Source of the DNA: CAZGTQ01 sp964528575
Lineage (GTDB): Bacteria > Planctomycetota > UBA1135 > GCA-002686595
NCBI GenBank assembly: GCA_964528575.1
Contig: CAZGTQ010000441.1
Coordinates: forward strand, 1-16,473
DNA length: 16,473 bases
Reading direction: 5' to 3'
Part shown: positions 1 through 8,400 of the stretch, one piece after another
Position numbering within the stretch: the first letter of the stretch is position 1
How the letters are laid out: every line of letters begins with the position of its first letter
Position numbers and translations under genes: made by a program
The notes under the pieces: model-generated
Databases searched by the model: none
What the model was told of the DNA's origin: nothing
What the model saw: only the letters and a program-made list of their open reading frames with translations

Positions 1-144
1 CGAGCGCAAGGGCGAGCGCAAGGGCGAGCGCAAGGGCGAGCGCAAGGGCGAGCGCAAGGGCGAGCGCAAGGGCGAGCGCAAGGGCGAGCGCAAGGGCGAG
101 CGCAAGGGCGAGCGCAAGGGCGTCCGCAAGGGCGTCCGCAAGGG
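1..144. repeat. 12-bp tandem repeat, 12 units, running off the left edge
   Basis: Ten perfect copies of CGAGCGCAAGGG (1-120) are followed by two copies of the variant CGTCCGCAAGGG (121-144). The array then decays into a related GTGCG/GTGGGC-rich stretch to about 172. It begins at base 1, so its real length is unknown. The unit is a multiple of three with no stop in any frame. Read on the plus strand from base 2 it would encode repeats of Glu-Arg-Lys-Gly; on the minus strand one frame gives Leu-Ala-Leu-Ala. It lies just downstream of nfi. It may be an intergenic minisatellite or the repetitive end of a gene starting outside the window; the sequence here does not decide. Confidence 0.95.
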
Positions 145-198
145 CGTCCGCGTGCGCGTGGGCGTGCGTGCGGCGATCCGCGCGGAGCGACGGCGGGC

Positions 199-214
199 CG
201 AGCGGCTCCGCTCG
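199..214 (-). terminator. Hairpin directly after nfi, possible terminator
   Basis: A perfect inverted repeat (CGAGCGG, two bases, CCGCTCG) lies 1 base beyond the nfi stop codon on the minus strand. It would fold as a 6-bp GC-rich stem with a tetraloop. There is no following U-tract, so it is only a candidate terminator or mRNA 3'-end stabiliser. Confidence 0.35.
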
Positions 215-215
215 A

Positions 216-911
216 TCAGCGCAACCGGACGACGTGCGTCCGGCTCGCTTGCCCGGCGGCGGCGTCGGCGCGGCGGATCGGCTCGGGCAGCCGGTAGCGG
301 GTCGCCGCGCGCAGCGCGAAGCGCGCCGCCGTGTCGAGGTCGACGCGGTGGCCGACGTTGACGTAGATCGGCCGCACGCCGTCGCGCGTGCGCAGCGCGA
401 AGCCGATCAGCTCGCCGTTGTGCACGAGGCGGCAGCGCGAGCCGCGCCGCGCTCCTGGCTCGCGGTGCTCGCCGACGAGGAGCGACTTGCCGATGCCGAT
501 CGTCGGCCGATCCGTCGCGACGCCGACGTGGCACGCGACGCCGAAGCGTCGCGGGTGCGCGACGCCGTGGCCGTCGACGAACAGGAGATCGGGCGGCTCG
601 TCGAGCTGGTCGAAGGCTTCGAGGATCGCGGGCAGTTCCCGGAACGCGAGCAGCCCGGGGACGTAGGGGAACTCGAGCGGCCGGACGGCGGTCGCGAGCC
701 GCAGCGGCTCGAGCGCGGGCCAAGAGAGGACGGCGACCGCCGCGCGCGCGCGGTCGCCGCGCACCGCGATGTCGACGCCGGCGACGGTGCGCGGCTCGTC
801 GAGGTCGCGATCGTGCCGGACGTGCGCCGCGAGCTCGCGCTGGAGGGCGACGGCGGCGCCGTTGCTCTCGGGCGGCTGCCGCGCGCGCGCGGCGAGGGTC
901 TTCGCGTCCAT
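216..911 (-). CDS. nfi: Endonuclease V (deoxyinosine 3'-endonuclease)
   Basis: 231 residues, close to the usual size of the family. Endonuclease V nicks DNA at the second phosphodiester bond 3' of deoxyinosine and so starts repair of deaminated adenine; it acts in the cytoplasm and needs a divalent metal. Family motifs are all present in order: GVDIA with Asp47, PYVPGLLAFRE with Glu92, and VDGHGVAHPRRFG with Asp113, which match the known catalytic Asp/Glu/Asp triad. These are followed by PTIGIGKSLL (Lys142), and near the C-terminus RPIYVNVGHRVDL. The start is the ATG at 909-911; no convincing Shine-Dalgarno is visible. It stands alone on the minus strand, divergent from the short interrupted frame at 955. 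The protein looks intact. Confidence 0.93.
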   Translation of the reverse strand: MDAKTLAARARQPPESNGAAVALQRELAAHVRHDRDLDEPRTVAGVDIAVRGDRARAAVAVLSWPALEPLRLATAVRPLEFPYVPGLLAFRELPAILEAFDQLDEPPDLLFVDGHGVAHPRRFGVACHVGVATDRPTIGIGKSLLVGEHREPGARRGSRCRLVHNGELIGFALRTRDGVRPIYVNVGHRVDLDTAARFALRAATRYRLPEPIRRADAAAGQASRTHVVRLR

Positions 912-954
912 CGCGGGCGAGCATAGCGAGCGCGACCGCGGTACGTTGGCGCGC

Positions 955-1179
955 GTGCCGGACGACGAGGCGATCCGCGCGTTCTGGGACTAATTCGTCG
1001 GCCAGCGCGCGGCTGGCGAGGCGCGGCGGATGCGGCTCGTCGAGGGCGTGCGAGTCGTCGAGGCGTTCGCGGACGGCGCGCGCGGGATCGAGATGCCGCT
1101 GCTCGCGGAGCATCTCGACTCGCTCGGGATCGATCGCGGCGGGGGCGCGGTACGTCGAACGCGACCGTGCCGAGCGTAG
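955..1179 (+). pseudogene. Short coding-like stretch interrupted by TAA, possible gene remnant
   Basis: Read from GTG 955, the frame gives VPDDEAIRAFWD, then a TAA at 991-993, then continues FVGQRAAGEARRMRL and on to a TAG at 1177-1179. Third positions are almost all G or C both before and after the TAA, and second positions are mixed, which is how the real genes here look. A single G-to-T change (GAA to TAA) would explain the stop. The opening resembles the FW-containing start of small ASCH-type proteins, but the diagnostic remainder of that domain is absent. An alternative is a 49-residue gene starting at ATG 1030. I do not recognise a function. Confidence 0.3.
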
Positions 1180-1262
1180 CCCTTGTGCCGGCGCCTCCAT
1201 GTTCGTCGCGCAGGAGCGGTGGCGGGCAGCGCGGGCGACGGCGACGCGTTACCGTGGCGCGC

Positions 1263-2543
1263 ATGTTCCGAACGACTCGGCGACAGGTCCTCCAGATCGC
1301 GGCTTGGGGAGCCGGCGCCGTCGTCGCGCGCGCCGGCAGGCCGGTGCGCGGCGCGAACGAGAAGCTCGACGTCGGCGTGGTCGGGGTCGGCGGCCGCGGG
1401 GCGGCGAACCTCGACGCGGTGGCGCAGGAGAACGTCGTCGCGCTCTGCGACGTCGACGCGCGGCATTTGGCGGCGGCGGGGGAGCGGTTCGGGCGCGCGG
1501 CGCGGTACGCGGACTTCCGTCGGATGCTCGACGGGCACGCGCTCGACGCCGTCGTCGTCAGCACGCCGGACCACACGCACGCGGTGGTCGCGTCGGCGGC
1601 GATGCGCGCGGGCGCGCACGTGTACTGCGAGAAACCGCTCGCGCACACGGTGCGGGAGGCGCGCGCGCTGGCGGACCTCGCGAAGGCCGAGGGTCGCGTG
1701 ACGCAGATGGGCACGCAGATCCACGCCGGCGAGAACTACCGCCGCGTCGTCGAGCTCGTGAAGAGCGGCGCAATCGGCCCCGTGAGCGCGGTGCACGTCT
1801 TCTGCGACAAGGACTGGTCGGCGAGCGAGCCGCCGAGCGGCGAGCACGCGGTCCCGGCGCACCTCGATTACGACATCTGGCTCGGCCCGGCGCAGCCCGT
1901 GCCGTTCCATCCGACGTTCCATCCGGCGAGCTGGCGCCGCTACTGGGCCTTCGGCGGCGGCACGATCGCCGACATGGCGTGCCACTATCTCGACCTCGCG
2001 TTCTGGGCTCTCGCTCTGCGCGACCCGATCGCGGTCGAGGCCGACGGCCCCGAGCCGCACCCGCAGTGCGCCTCGCGCGACCTCGTCGTCCGCTGGCGCT
2101 TCCCGGCCCGCGGCGCGCAGCCGCCGGTCGACGTGACGTGGTACGACGGAGCGCGGCGCCCTGCGCTGCTCGCCGAGATCGGCCGCGACGCGTGGACGAG
2201 CGGCGTCCTCTTCGTCGGCGAGCGCGGGATGCTGCTCGCGGACTACGGTCGCCGCGAGCTCTTGCCGGAGAGCGACTTCGAGAGCTTCGCCCCGCCGGTG
2301 CCGTTCGTCCCGCCGTCGATCGGCCACCACGCGGAGTGGATCGAGGCGTCCAAGGCCGGCCGCGCGGCGACGACGTGCGCGTTCCATTACGCGGGCCCGC
2401 TGACGGAGAGCGTGTTGCTCGGCGTCGTCGCGCACCGCGCGCGCGAGCGCTTCGATTGGGACGCGAGCGAGCTGACCGCAAAGGGCGCGGAGCGCGCGGG
2501 CGCGCTCTTGCACCGCGACTATCGCGAGGGCTGGACGCTGTAG
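1263..2543 (+). CDS. Tat-exported Gfo/Idh/MocA family oxidoreductase
   Basis: 426 residues from ATG 1263. The family comprises NAD(P)-dependent sugar or cyclitol dehydrogenases. Residues 4-25 form a twin-arginine signal (TTRRQVLQIAA, hydrophobic run, VARA), so the enzyme is probably exported folded with its cofactor. The Rossmann fold starts at VGVVGVGGRGAANL (37-50), with LCDVD at 61-65. The catalytic-lysine motif CEKPLAHTV is at 122-130 and is followed by GTQIHAGENYRR (150-161) and WRRYWAFGGGTIADMACHYLDL (224-245), typical of the secreted PVC-phylum subgroup. Longer in-frame starts back to 1167 add an arginine-rich, non-protein-like extension, and the Tat signal fixes 1263. No clear Shine-Dalgarno is present. 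The substrate cannot be read from sequence. It could supply keto-sugars to the ThuA/DUF1080 protein at 5454-8798. Confidence 0.93.
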   Translation: MFRTTRRQVLQIAAWGAGAVVARAGRPVRGANEKLDVGVVGVGGRGAANLDAVAQENVVALCDVDARHLAAAGERFGRAARYADFRRMLDGHALDAVVVSTPDHTHAVVASAAMRAGAHVYCEKPLAHTVREARALADLAKAEGRVTQMGTQIHAGENYRRVVELVKSGAIGPVSAVHVFCDKDWSASEPPSGEHAVPAHLDYDIWLGPAQPVPFHPTFHPASWRRYWAFGGGTIADMACHYLDLAFWALALRDPIAVEADGPEPHPQCASRDLVVRWRFPARGAQPPVDVTWYDGARRPALLAEIGRDAWTSGVLFVGERGMLLADYGRRELLPESDFESFAPPVPFVPPSIGHHAEWIEASKAGRAATTCAFHYAGPLTESVLLGVVAHRARERFDWDASELTAKGAERAGALLHRDYREGWTL

Positions 2544-2550
2544 CGCGAGG

Positions 2551-2576
2551 CGGTCGGCGTCACTCGACGCCGTCCG
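2551..2576 (+). terminator. Strong hairpin after the oxidoreductase gene
   Basis: An 11-bp stem with one T-T mismatch (CGGTCGGCGTC, loop ACTC, GACGCCGTCCG) begins 8 bases after the stop codon of the Gfo/Idh/MocA gene. A run of eight T follows only at 2602-2609, about 25 bases past the stem, so this is not a textbook intrinsic terminator. It is well placed to end transcription or protect the mRNA. Confidence 0.5.
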
Positions 2577-2792
2577 GCTCCGCGCTCTCGCTACCGCGCG
2601 CTTTTTTTTCTGCGCACCATCCGCAACCGATCCCGATCTCGGCCGGTCCGCCCGGTGGACTGAGGAGGGGGCGGCGAGGGCGAAGGCTCCTTCGTGGCGC
2701 AACGCTCGACGGCCCCGGCCAGCCGAGCCCGCCCCGCCGCCCGCCGCCTCGAGCGAGGCGTCGCGCGCGCGACGCGTGCGAGGGGCGCTCTT
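2577..2792. other. Gap between convergent genes
   Basis: No gene is convincing here. The stretch contains the T8 tract at 2602-2609, which is unusual in this GC-rich DNA, and the perfect 18-bp palindrome at 2758-2775. The frames that cross it are arginine- and proline-rich and match no family I recognise. Confidence 0.6.
2758..2775 (-). terminator. Perfect palindrome after the small repeat-protein gene
   Basis: GCGTCGCGCGCGCGACGC is a perfect inverted repeat (7-bp stem, 4-base loop when folded) lying 17 bases beyond the stop of the minus-strand gene at 2793. No U-tract follows. It is a candidate terminator for the two-gene minus-strand operon. Confidence 0.35.
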
Positions 2793-3371
2793 TCACAATC
2801 CGCCGGCGCGCTCGACGCGGTCGAGGAGGGCCTCCACGCCCGTCGCGCCGGCCGGCGCAGGCAGCCGGCGGTACTTGCCCGTGTCCACATCGAGGGGATT
2901 GTCGGCGGTGACCGCGATACGCGACCACGCACCCCCGGCGCTCACCTCGATGACGTCGCCGCTCTCGGCTCTCAGCATGAGCAAGGCGTCGGTACCGAAC
3001 CGCGACTCCTGCGCCGCCAAGTCGACCGCACGGTGGCCGTTCCGCCCCGCCAATCGCAGTCCGTAGTCGCCGGACGAGAGGCGATCCAGGTTGCCCGCCA
3101 CGAGCCGCTTCGCGCCCGATTCGTCGAGCACGAACAGACCCATCTCCTCGCTCGTCCACTGCATCGGTTCCACGTCTGGTTCCTGTCCCTCCAGGCTGAT
3201 CGGGATCTGCTCGATCTCTTCCCCGAGCACGATGCGCACGCGCCCTTCGCCGTCGACGATCTCCAGCCGCCTCGCGCGGAGCACGTCGTCGGCCGGGGAG
3301 CTCCGGCCTTCGAACGCTTGGGCCGCGGCGAGCGAGCACAGGACACCGGCGAAGAAGTCGAGCGTGCGCAT
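2793..3371 (-). CDS. Secreted protein with four short beta-type repeats, function unknown
   Basis: 192 residues. An N-terminal signal peptide is likely (hydrophobic residues 5-19, AQA at 17-19 before FEG). The body contains four loosely repeated units of about 20 residues, each a hydrophobic strand, an Asp/Glu-Gly turn and a second strand: ARRLEIVDGEGRVRIVLG (33-50), MGLFVLDESGAKRLVAGN (77-94), YGLRLAGRNGHRAVDLAA (103-120) and ALLMLRAESGDVIEVSAG (129-146). This pattern occurs in uncharacterised exported proteins and suggests a stacked beta structure. The start ATG (3369-3371) has a good Shine-Dalgarno, GGGAGG, 7 bases upstream. It lies 21 bp downstream of the lipoprotein gene on the same strand, so the two are probably co-transcribed. 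No enzyme motif is visible. Confidence 0.8.
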   Translation of the reverse strand: MRTLDFFAGVLCSLAAAQAFEGRSSPADDVLRARRLEIVDGEGRVRIVLGEEIEQIPISLEGQEPDVEPMQWTSEEMGLFVLDESGAKRLVAGNLDRLSSGDYGLRLAGRNGHRAVDLAAQESRFGTDALLMLRAESGDVIEVSAGGAWSRIAVTADNPLDVDTGKYRRLPAPAGATGVEALLDRVERAGGL

Positions 3372-3378
3372 GGCGGCG

Positions 3379-3384
3379 CCTCCC
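3379..3384 (-). promoter_or_regulatory. Shine-Dalgarno for the small secreted repeat protein
   Basis: On the minus strand the sequence reads GGGAGG followed by seven bases and ATG. It is one of the clearest ribosome-binding sites in the window and fixes the start at 3371, inside the 21-bp gap of the two-gene operon. Confidence 0.7.
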
Positions 3385-3392
3385 GGAACGGG

Positions 3393-4286
3393 TCATTCGA
3401 AGCGGATGGACTCGAGCGGCCGCTCGAGCAGGATCGCGTCGGGCCACGCGGTGCGGATGCGCTCGCGCACGCCGTCGGCGCCGCCGAGGGCGTCGAGCGC
3501 CGCGATGCGCACTTCGCGCGCGGGCAGATGCGTCACGACGACGCGCTCGGGAGCGATGCCGGTGGCGACCAGGTCGCGCCAGGCGTCGTGCAGGAGCAGC
3601 CAGTAGGGCGCGAACGCGACGTGGACGTCGGCCTGCGCGAGCCGGAGCTCGGCGAAGTCCTTCGGGCGCGGCTCCGCGTCACCGAGGAACAGGAGGCGCT
3701 TGCCGCCGATGATGACGAGGTAGCCGACGTGCTCGTCGTCGCCGGAGTGCGGCAGGCGCAGCACGCGCAAGTCGACGCCGGCGAGCGCGAGCTGCAGCGG
3801 CTCGCCCGCGCGCGGCGCGGCGGGCCAGAGGCGGCCGTCGAGCGGGGCATGGCCGGCGTACGCAGCGTCGAGCGTGGCGATGCAGCCGGGCGGAGCGACG
3901 AGGGAAGCGGCGGCGTTCGACGCGAGGTGGTTGCTCAGCGCGCGCACGTCGAAGTGGTCGGGGTGCGCATGGGTGACGAGCACGAGGTCGACGCCGGCGA
4001 ACGGAGGCTCGGCACGCTCGAGCTGCGCGCGCAGCTCCTCGGGCGGCGCCGGGTAGCCGGGGGCGCCGTCGCGGAAGAGCGCGTCGATCAGGATGCGAGT
4101 CCGCGCCGATTCGACGAGGAAGCCGGCGTTCGCTACGTAGCGGACGGTGACCGGCTCGCCGAACGAGGCGGCGACCTTGTCGCGCGGGCCGCACGCGGCC
4201 AGGGCCGCGAGCGCGACCCCGAGAGCCACGAGCGAACCGGCCGGAGCCCCTAGCCGTCGGTGCCGCTTCCACGCGCTCCACGCCAT
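3393..4286 (-). CDS. Metallo-beta-lactamase-fold hydrolase, probable lipoprotein
   Basis: 297 residues from the ATG at 4284-4286. The N-terminus has a basic start (KRHRR), a hydrophobic segment and a lipobox LAAC at 29-32, so Cys32 is likely lipidated and the protein anchored outside the cytoplasmic membrane. The metal-binding motif THAHPDH is at 105-111 (His106, His108, Asp110, His111). Further expected ligands follow at LPHSG (His180), LFLGD (Asp203) and VVTHLP (His253). The opening RYVANAGFLVES resembles UlaG/PF12706-like members of the superfamily. Substrate is unknown; the fold covers lactonases, phosphodiesterases and nucleases. The frame is open far upstream into the divergent gene, but only this start leaves a sensible lipoprotein signal. 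It is first in an operon with the gene at 2793-3371. Confidence 0.88.
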   Translation of the reverse strand: MAWSAWKRHRRLGAPAGSLVALGVALAALAACGPRDKVAASFGEPVTVRYVANAGFLVESARTRILIDALFRDGAPGYPAPPEELRAQLERAEPPFAGVDLVLVTHAHPDHFDVRALSNHLASNAAASLVAPPGCIATLDAAYAGHAPLDGRLWPAAPRAGEPLQLALAGVDLRVLRLPHSGDDEHVGYLVIIGGKRLLFLGDAEPRPKDFAELRLAQADVHVAFAPYWLLLHDAWRDLVATGIAPERVVVTHLPAREVRIAALDALGGADGVRERIRTAWPDAILLERPLESIRFE

Positions 4287-4361
4287 CGCGCCCCAGGGTG
4301 GGCCTCCGGGGGCGCGGATGCCAGCCCTGAACCCGCGCGCGGCTCGCGCGTTCCGGTCGCC
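4287..4361. promoter_or_regulatory. 75-bp divergent intergenic region
   Basis: This is the only space between the start codons of the MBL lipoprotein (minus) and the secreted helical protein (plus), so the promoters of both must lie here or inside the coding ends. I see no clear -35/-10 pair. Confidence 0.4.
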
Positions 4362-5447
4362 ATGGCTTGCTCCACCGACGCTCTGCGGGTCGCGCCGGCG
4401 GCGATCGTGGCCGTGCTCGGCCTCCTCGCGTCGCCCTCGGCGGCGGTCGCACACGACGAGCGGGACCTCGCCGAGACCATCGAGGAGCGCGTGCGCCGAT
4501 GGCTGGGTTCCGAGTCGCGCGCGGACGTCGATCGCGGCACCTGGGCCGCCGGCGAGTACCGGCTCGCGCAACTCGCGCCGCTGCTCCTCGAACAACTCGC
4601 CGCGTCCAACGCGCTCGGGCGCGGCGAATCGATCGACACGCGGCGCCTGCTGCTCGATGCGCTGATCCGGCTCGACGTCGACGTGCCCGCCGAGCTCCTG
4701 ACCGCGCGCCTCGAACGGGACCTGCTGCCGCAGACCACGATCCTGCTCGCGCGGGAGCGGGACGCGCCGCTCGACGCGTTGCTCGCGCTGCTCGACGCCG
4801 GCGAGCCGGGCGACGGCCATCGCTGGGCCGCGGCCGCCGTGCTCGTCGAGCGCCGCGCGCCGGGCGTCGCCGCGTGGCTGCTCGAGCGCGTCCACGTGCG
4901 CCTCGGCGTGGCCGTTCGCGATCCCGGGGCGTGCGACGAAGTCTGGCTCGGCCACGGTGTGGGCGGCGGGCGCTGGATGTCGCCGCACGCGCGCGCGCTG
5001 CCGCGCGTCCACTACCTGCTGCGGGTCGGCGACCGAGCGGCGCCGGGCTGGCGCGTCCTCGTCGGCGGCGCGCTCCCCGTCTACTACGAGCGCGAGGCGG
5101 GCGTGCGCAGCGGGCGCTCGAACACGCGCGTCGCTCCCACGCGAGCCGGCGAATTCGCGGAACGCCTGCTCGCCGCGCTCGTCGAGCGAAGGCCCGACGA
5201 ACTCGGGCTCGCCGCCCGCACGATCGCACACGACTGGCGCGGCGCCCAGGCGTACGAGCGCGAGGTACGCTCCGTCGCCGAGAGCATCGAGAACGACTGG
5301 CGCGCGCTCGTCGCCACCCTGCGCGCACTCGAGCTCGTCGCGTCCGACGCGAGCTTCGCCGAGCGGCCGCCGATCGAGCTCGAGGTGCACGACTTCCGCG
5401 AGGGCGCCGAGGGCTCGGGGGAGCCGGTTCCCGAGCTCCGACTGTAG
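4362..5447 (+). CDS. Secreted alpha-helical (HEAT-like) protein, function unknown
   Basis: 361 residues from ATG 4362. The N-terminus is a signal peptide (hydrophobic 11-26, AVA at 28-30 before HDERDL). The first half (about 60-185) is rich in amphipathic helices such as RLAQLAPLLLEQLAASN and RLLLDALIRLDVDVPAELL, resembling HEAT-type repeats. Residues 190-260 are different: a Gly/Trp-rich patch (VWLGHGVGGGRWMSP) and WRVLVGGALPVYYERE, probably beta structure. The C-terminal part returns to helices and ends in an acidic tail. I recognise no enzyme motif or named family. An earlier in-frame ATG at 4260 would run into the divergent lipoprotein start and lacks a signal peptide, so 4362 is preferred. 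Its stop lies 6 bp from the convergent stop of the fusion protein. Confidence 0.75.
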   Translation: MACSTDALRVAPAAIVAVLGLLASPSAAVAHDERDLAETIEERVRRWLGSESRADVDRGTWAAGEYRLAQLAPLLLEQLAASNALGRGESIDTRRLLLDALIRLDVDVPAELLTARLERDLLPQTTILLARERDAPLDALLALLDAGEPGDGHRWAAAAVLVERRAPGVAAWLLERVHVRLGVAVRDPGACDEVWLGHGVGGGRWMSPHARALPRVHYLLRVGDRAAPGWRVLVGGALPVYYEREAGVRSGRSNTRVAPTRAGEFAERLLAALVERRPDELGLAARTIAHDWRGAQAYEREVRSVAESIENDWRALVATLRALELVASDASFAERPPIELEVHDFREGAEGSGEPVPELRL

Positions 5448-5453
5448 CGCGAG

Positions 5454-8400
5454 CTACTGCGGCACGATCCAGACGTTGCGGAAGCGCACGCGGTCGCCGT
5501 GGTCCTGCAAGCGGATCGGTCCCGGCGAGCTCTCCTCCGGCTGGCCGCCGCCGGTGCTGCTCGAGATCGCGACGTCGTCGTGCACGAGCAGGCCGTTGTG
5601 ATAGAGCGTGACCCGCGCGGGCTCGGCGCGCGTGCCGTCGGGGTTCCAACGCGCCGCGCGGAAGAAGACGTCGAAGCTCTGCCACTCCTGCGGCGCGCGC
5701 GCGGCGTTCGTCGCCGGCGGGACGAGGTCGTAGAGCGCGCCGCAGTCGGCCGTACCCGGCGGCTCCGCGGCCCGCGAGTCGAGGATCTGGACCTCGTAGC
5801 GGTCCTGCAGGTACACGCCGCTGTTCGCGGCATGGCCCGACTCCGTGAACGCCGGCAGGCGGAACTCCAGGTGCATGCGGAAGTCGCCGAACGACTCGCG
5901 CGAGAGCAGGTCGCCCTTGCCCGGCTCGACCTCGAAACCGCCGCCGCCGAGCGTCCAGCGCGCGTCCGAGCCGTCGCGGTGGCGCCAGGCCGACGTGCCG
6001 AGCTCCTTGCTGCCGTCGAACAGGACGACGGCGCCCTCCGGCGCGGGCGGCGACCAGTCGGCGCCGCCCGTCGCCCACTCGAGCGCGCCGAGCACGTGGC
6101 GCAGGAAACGCGCATCGCGCCACACGGTCGGCCGGTGGCCGAGCGCCGTGTAGAAGACGCGACCGTCGCCGTACTCGCGGCACCAGGCGAGCGCGTAATC
6201 GCCGTCGGAGCGCTTGCCGCGCTCGATCTCGACCGAGCTCGGGTCGAGCGACAGGAGCACGTGGACGCGCTCGCGCGAGAACGCCCGGTGCTGGTAGATC
6301 TCGTCGGTGATCTCGAAGACCGCGCCCAGGTGCGCCGTCGCCGGATGCGCGCCCCGCTCGACGCGCACCGCCACTTTCTGGTGCCACGGATGGCCGTCGA
6401 ACGAGCCGCCGATCAGCTCGACGTAGCGCGGCTCCTCGTACCACGTGTCGGTCGCGGAATGGATGCCGACGAAGCCGCCGCCGCGGCGCACGAAGTCGAA
6501 CAGCGCGTCGCGGCCCTCGTCCGGGATCGGCAGCTCGCCCGTGGTGTAGAACGCGACCGCGTCGTAGCGAGCGAGGTTCTCCGCGCTGATCGCGCCGACG
6601 TCCTGCGTCGCGTCGACGACGAACCGGCCCTTCGCCGCGTCGACGAGCTGCTCCTCGGCGAGCGCGAGCGCGTCGCCCGAGCGCGTCACGACCGGGTGCG
6701 AGAACCCCGCGGAGCGCGTCAGGAACAGCACGCGCGGCGTCTGCGGCGAGCCGCCCGAGCCCGGCACCTCGACGAGCGTGTAGTACGCGCGACCGTGCAT
6801 CAGCTCCTCGCCCGCCGCCGAGCGCACGCTCGCGTGCAGCTCGTGCACGTGGCCCGCGCGCAGCGGCGACACGGCCAGGTGCACCTCGCGCGGGCCGACG
6901 AGCGTCGGGACCAGCTCCAGCTCGAGCGTGTCGTCCTCGGGCGCTCCGTAGTCCGCGTGGTGCTCGTACGTATAGCTCGTCATGCGGTACGACGCCGGAT
7001 CGAGCGCGCTCGCCGCGTCGACGTCCGCGGTGAACGAGAGCACGAAGCCGTTCTCGCGCGCGCGCATCGTGCGCAGCGCGAACGGCGTCTCGCCGGTCCA
7101 GACGACGCGCTGCAGGCCGTAGCGCTTGCGGCCGAGCGAGCCCCAGCCGCGGTCGGTCTGACCGACGAAGAGCGAGCCGTCGGGGGCGAACACGAGGCGG
7201 TTGACGCCGCAGTCGAGCTGCTCGAGGAACGGGAAGCACGCGCCCTGCCAATGACCGTTCACCTGCTCGAGGTCGACGCGCATCACCGACGCGTGCATCT
7301 GGTCGCCGACGAGGAGCTGGCCCGCGAACGGACCGAACGCGCCGCCGGTCTCGTCGCGCACGACGTCGGCCGTCGACTGGCCCATCTTGCGGTAGGGGAA
7401 CCACACCGCGGGCGGCTGCACCGGCGGCGGCGCATCGCCCTCCTCGTGCTCCTCGTACCAGCGCAGGCTCGAGGGATGCCCGTGCCACGAGCCCGGCGCG
7501 AGGTGCGCGAGCTTGTTCGTCGCCACCCAGTCGCCCTGGTTGTCGACGTAGAACATCTCGCCCTCGTACTCGCCGAACCCGTTCGGCGAGCGCAGGCCGC
7601 CGCACACGGCGATCCGCTCGCCGTCCGGCGTGATCTTCAGCGCCCAACCGCGGTAGGGCACGATCGACTTGCCCAGGCTGCCGCAGAAGCCGACGTTGAG
7701 CGAGACCCACGCGTTGCCCTCGGCGTCGAATTTCGGCCCGAACGCGAACTCGTGGTAGTTGCCGCTGACGCCCCAGTCGTCGCAAAACGTCTCGTACAGG
7801 TCCGCGCGGTCGTCGCCGTCGACGTCGACGAGCCGCGTGAGCTCCCCGCGCTGCACCGCGTACACCGCCTCGCCGTCCGCGTCCGCGCGCACCGCGGCTC
7901 CGAGCGGCTCGTGCAACCCGGTCGCGAAGCGCGTGAACGTCGCCTGCGTGGGCGGCTCGGCGTACGCGCCCTCGACGAGGAACACGTCGCCGCGCCGCGT
8001 CGTCACGACGGGCCGCCCGTCGCCGAGCAGCGCGAGCCCGCCGACCTCGAGCACGACGTCCTCGGGCACCGGTACGGTCGTCGCGCGCCAGGCGCGGCGC
8101 TCGGGCGACGGCGGGAAGTCGCGGTCGAGCCAGTACTGGAGCTGCGCGTCGACGAGCGGATCGAGCTTGTTCGCCGCGTTGATCTGGAAGCCCCAGCCGC
8201 CGGCCCCGTTCGACACCTTGACGACGACGTGGTTCACGCCCTCGTGGAAATCGAAGCGCACGCGGTCGGACTCGGGGTCGAGCCCGCGCGCGACGTCGAG
8301 ATCGTGCACGAGCCGCCCGTCGAGCCACACGCGCAGCCCGTCGTCCGAGCCCATCGTCATGTCGACGCTGCGCGCCGCGCCGAGCTCGATCGTGCCCCAC

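Noticed and set aside
1..144. CRISPR array
   Set aside because: Units are directly adjacent 12-mers with no spacers.
2..361. Plus-strand frame coding ERKG repeats and an arginine-rich tail
   Set aside because: It has no start in the window and its second half runs antisense through the well-supported nfi gene with low-complexity Arg/Ser/Gly content. Kept only as a possibility in the repeat entry.
1167..1262. Earlier start of the Gfo/Idh/MocA gene
   Set aside because: The extra 32 residues are Arg/Gly-rich and would bury the twin-arginine signal; the ATG at 1263 places the signal at the N-terminus.
2602..2609. Intrinsic terminator U-tract
   Set aside because: The T8 run is about 25 bases from the strong hairpin and no good stem directly precedes it.
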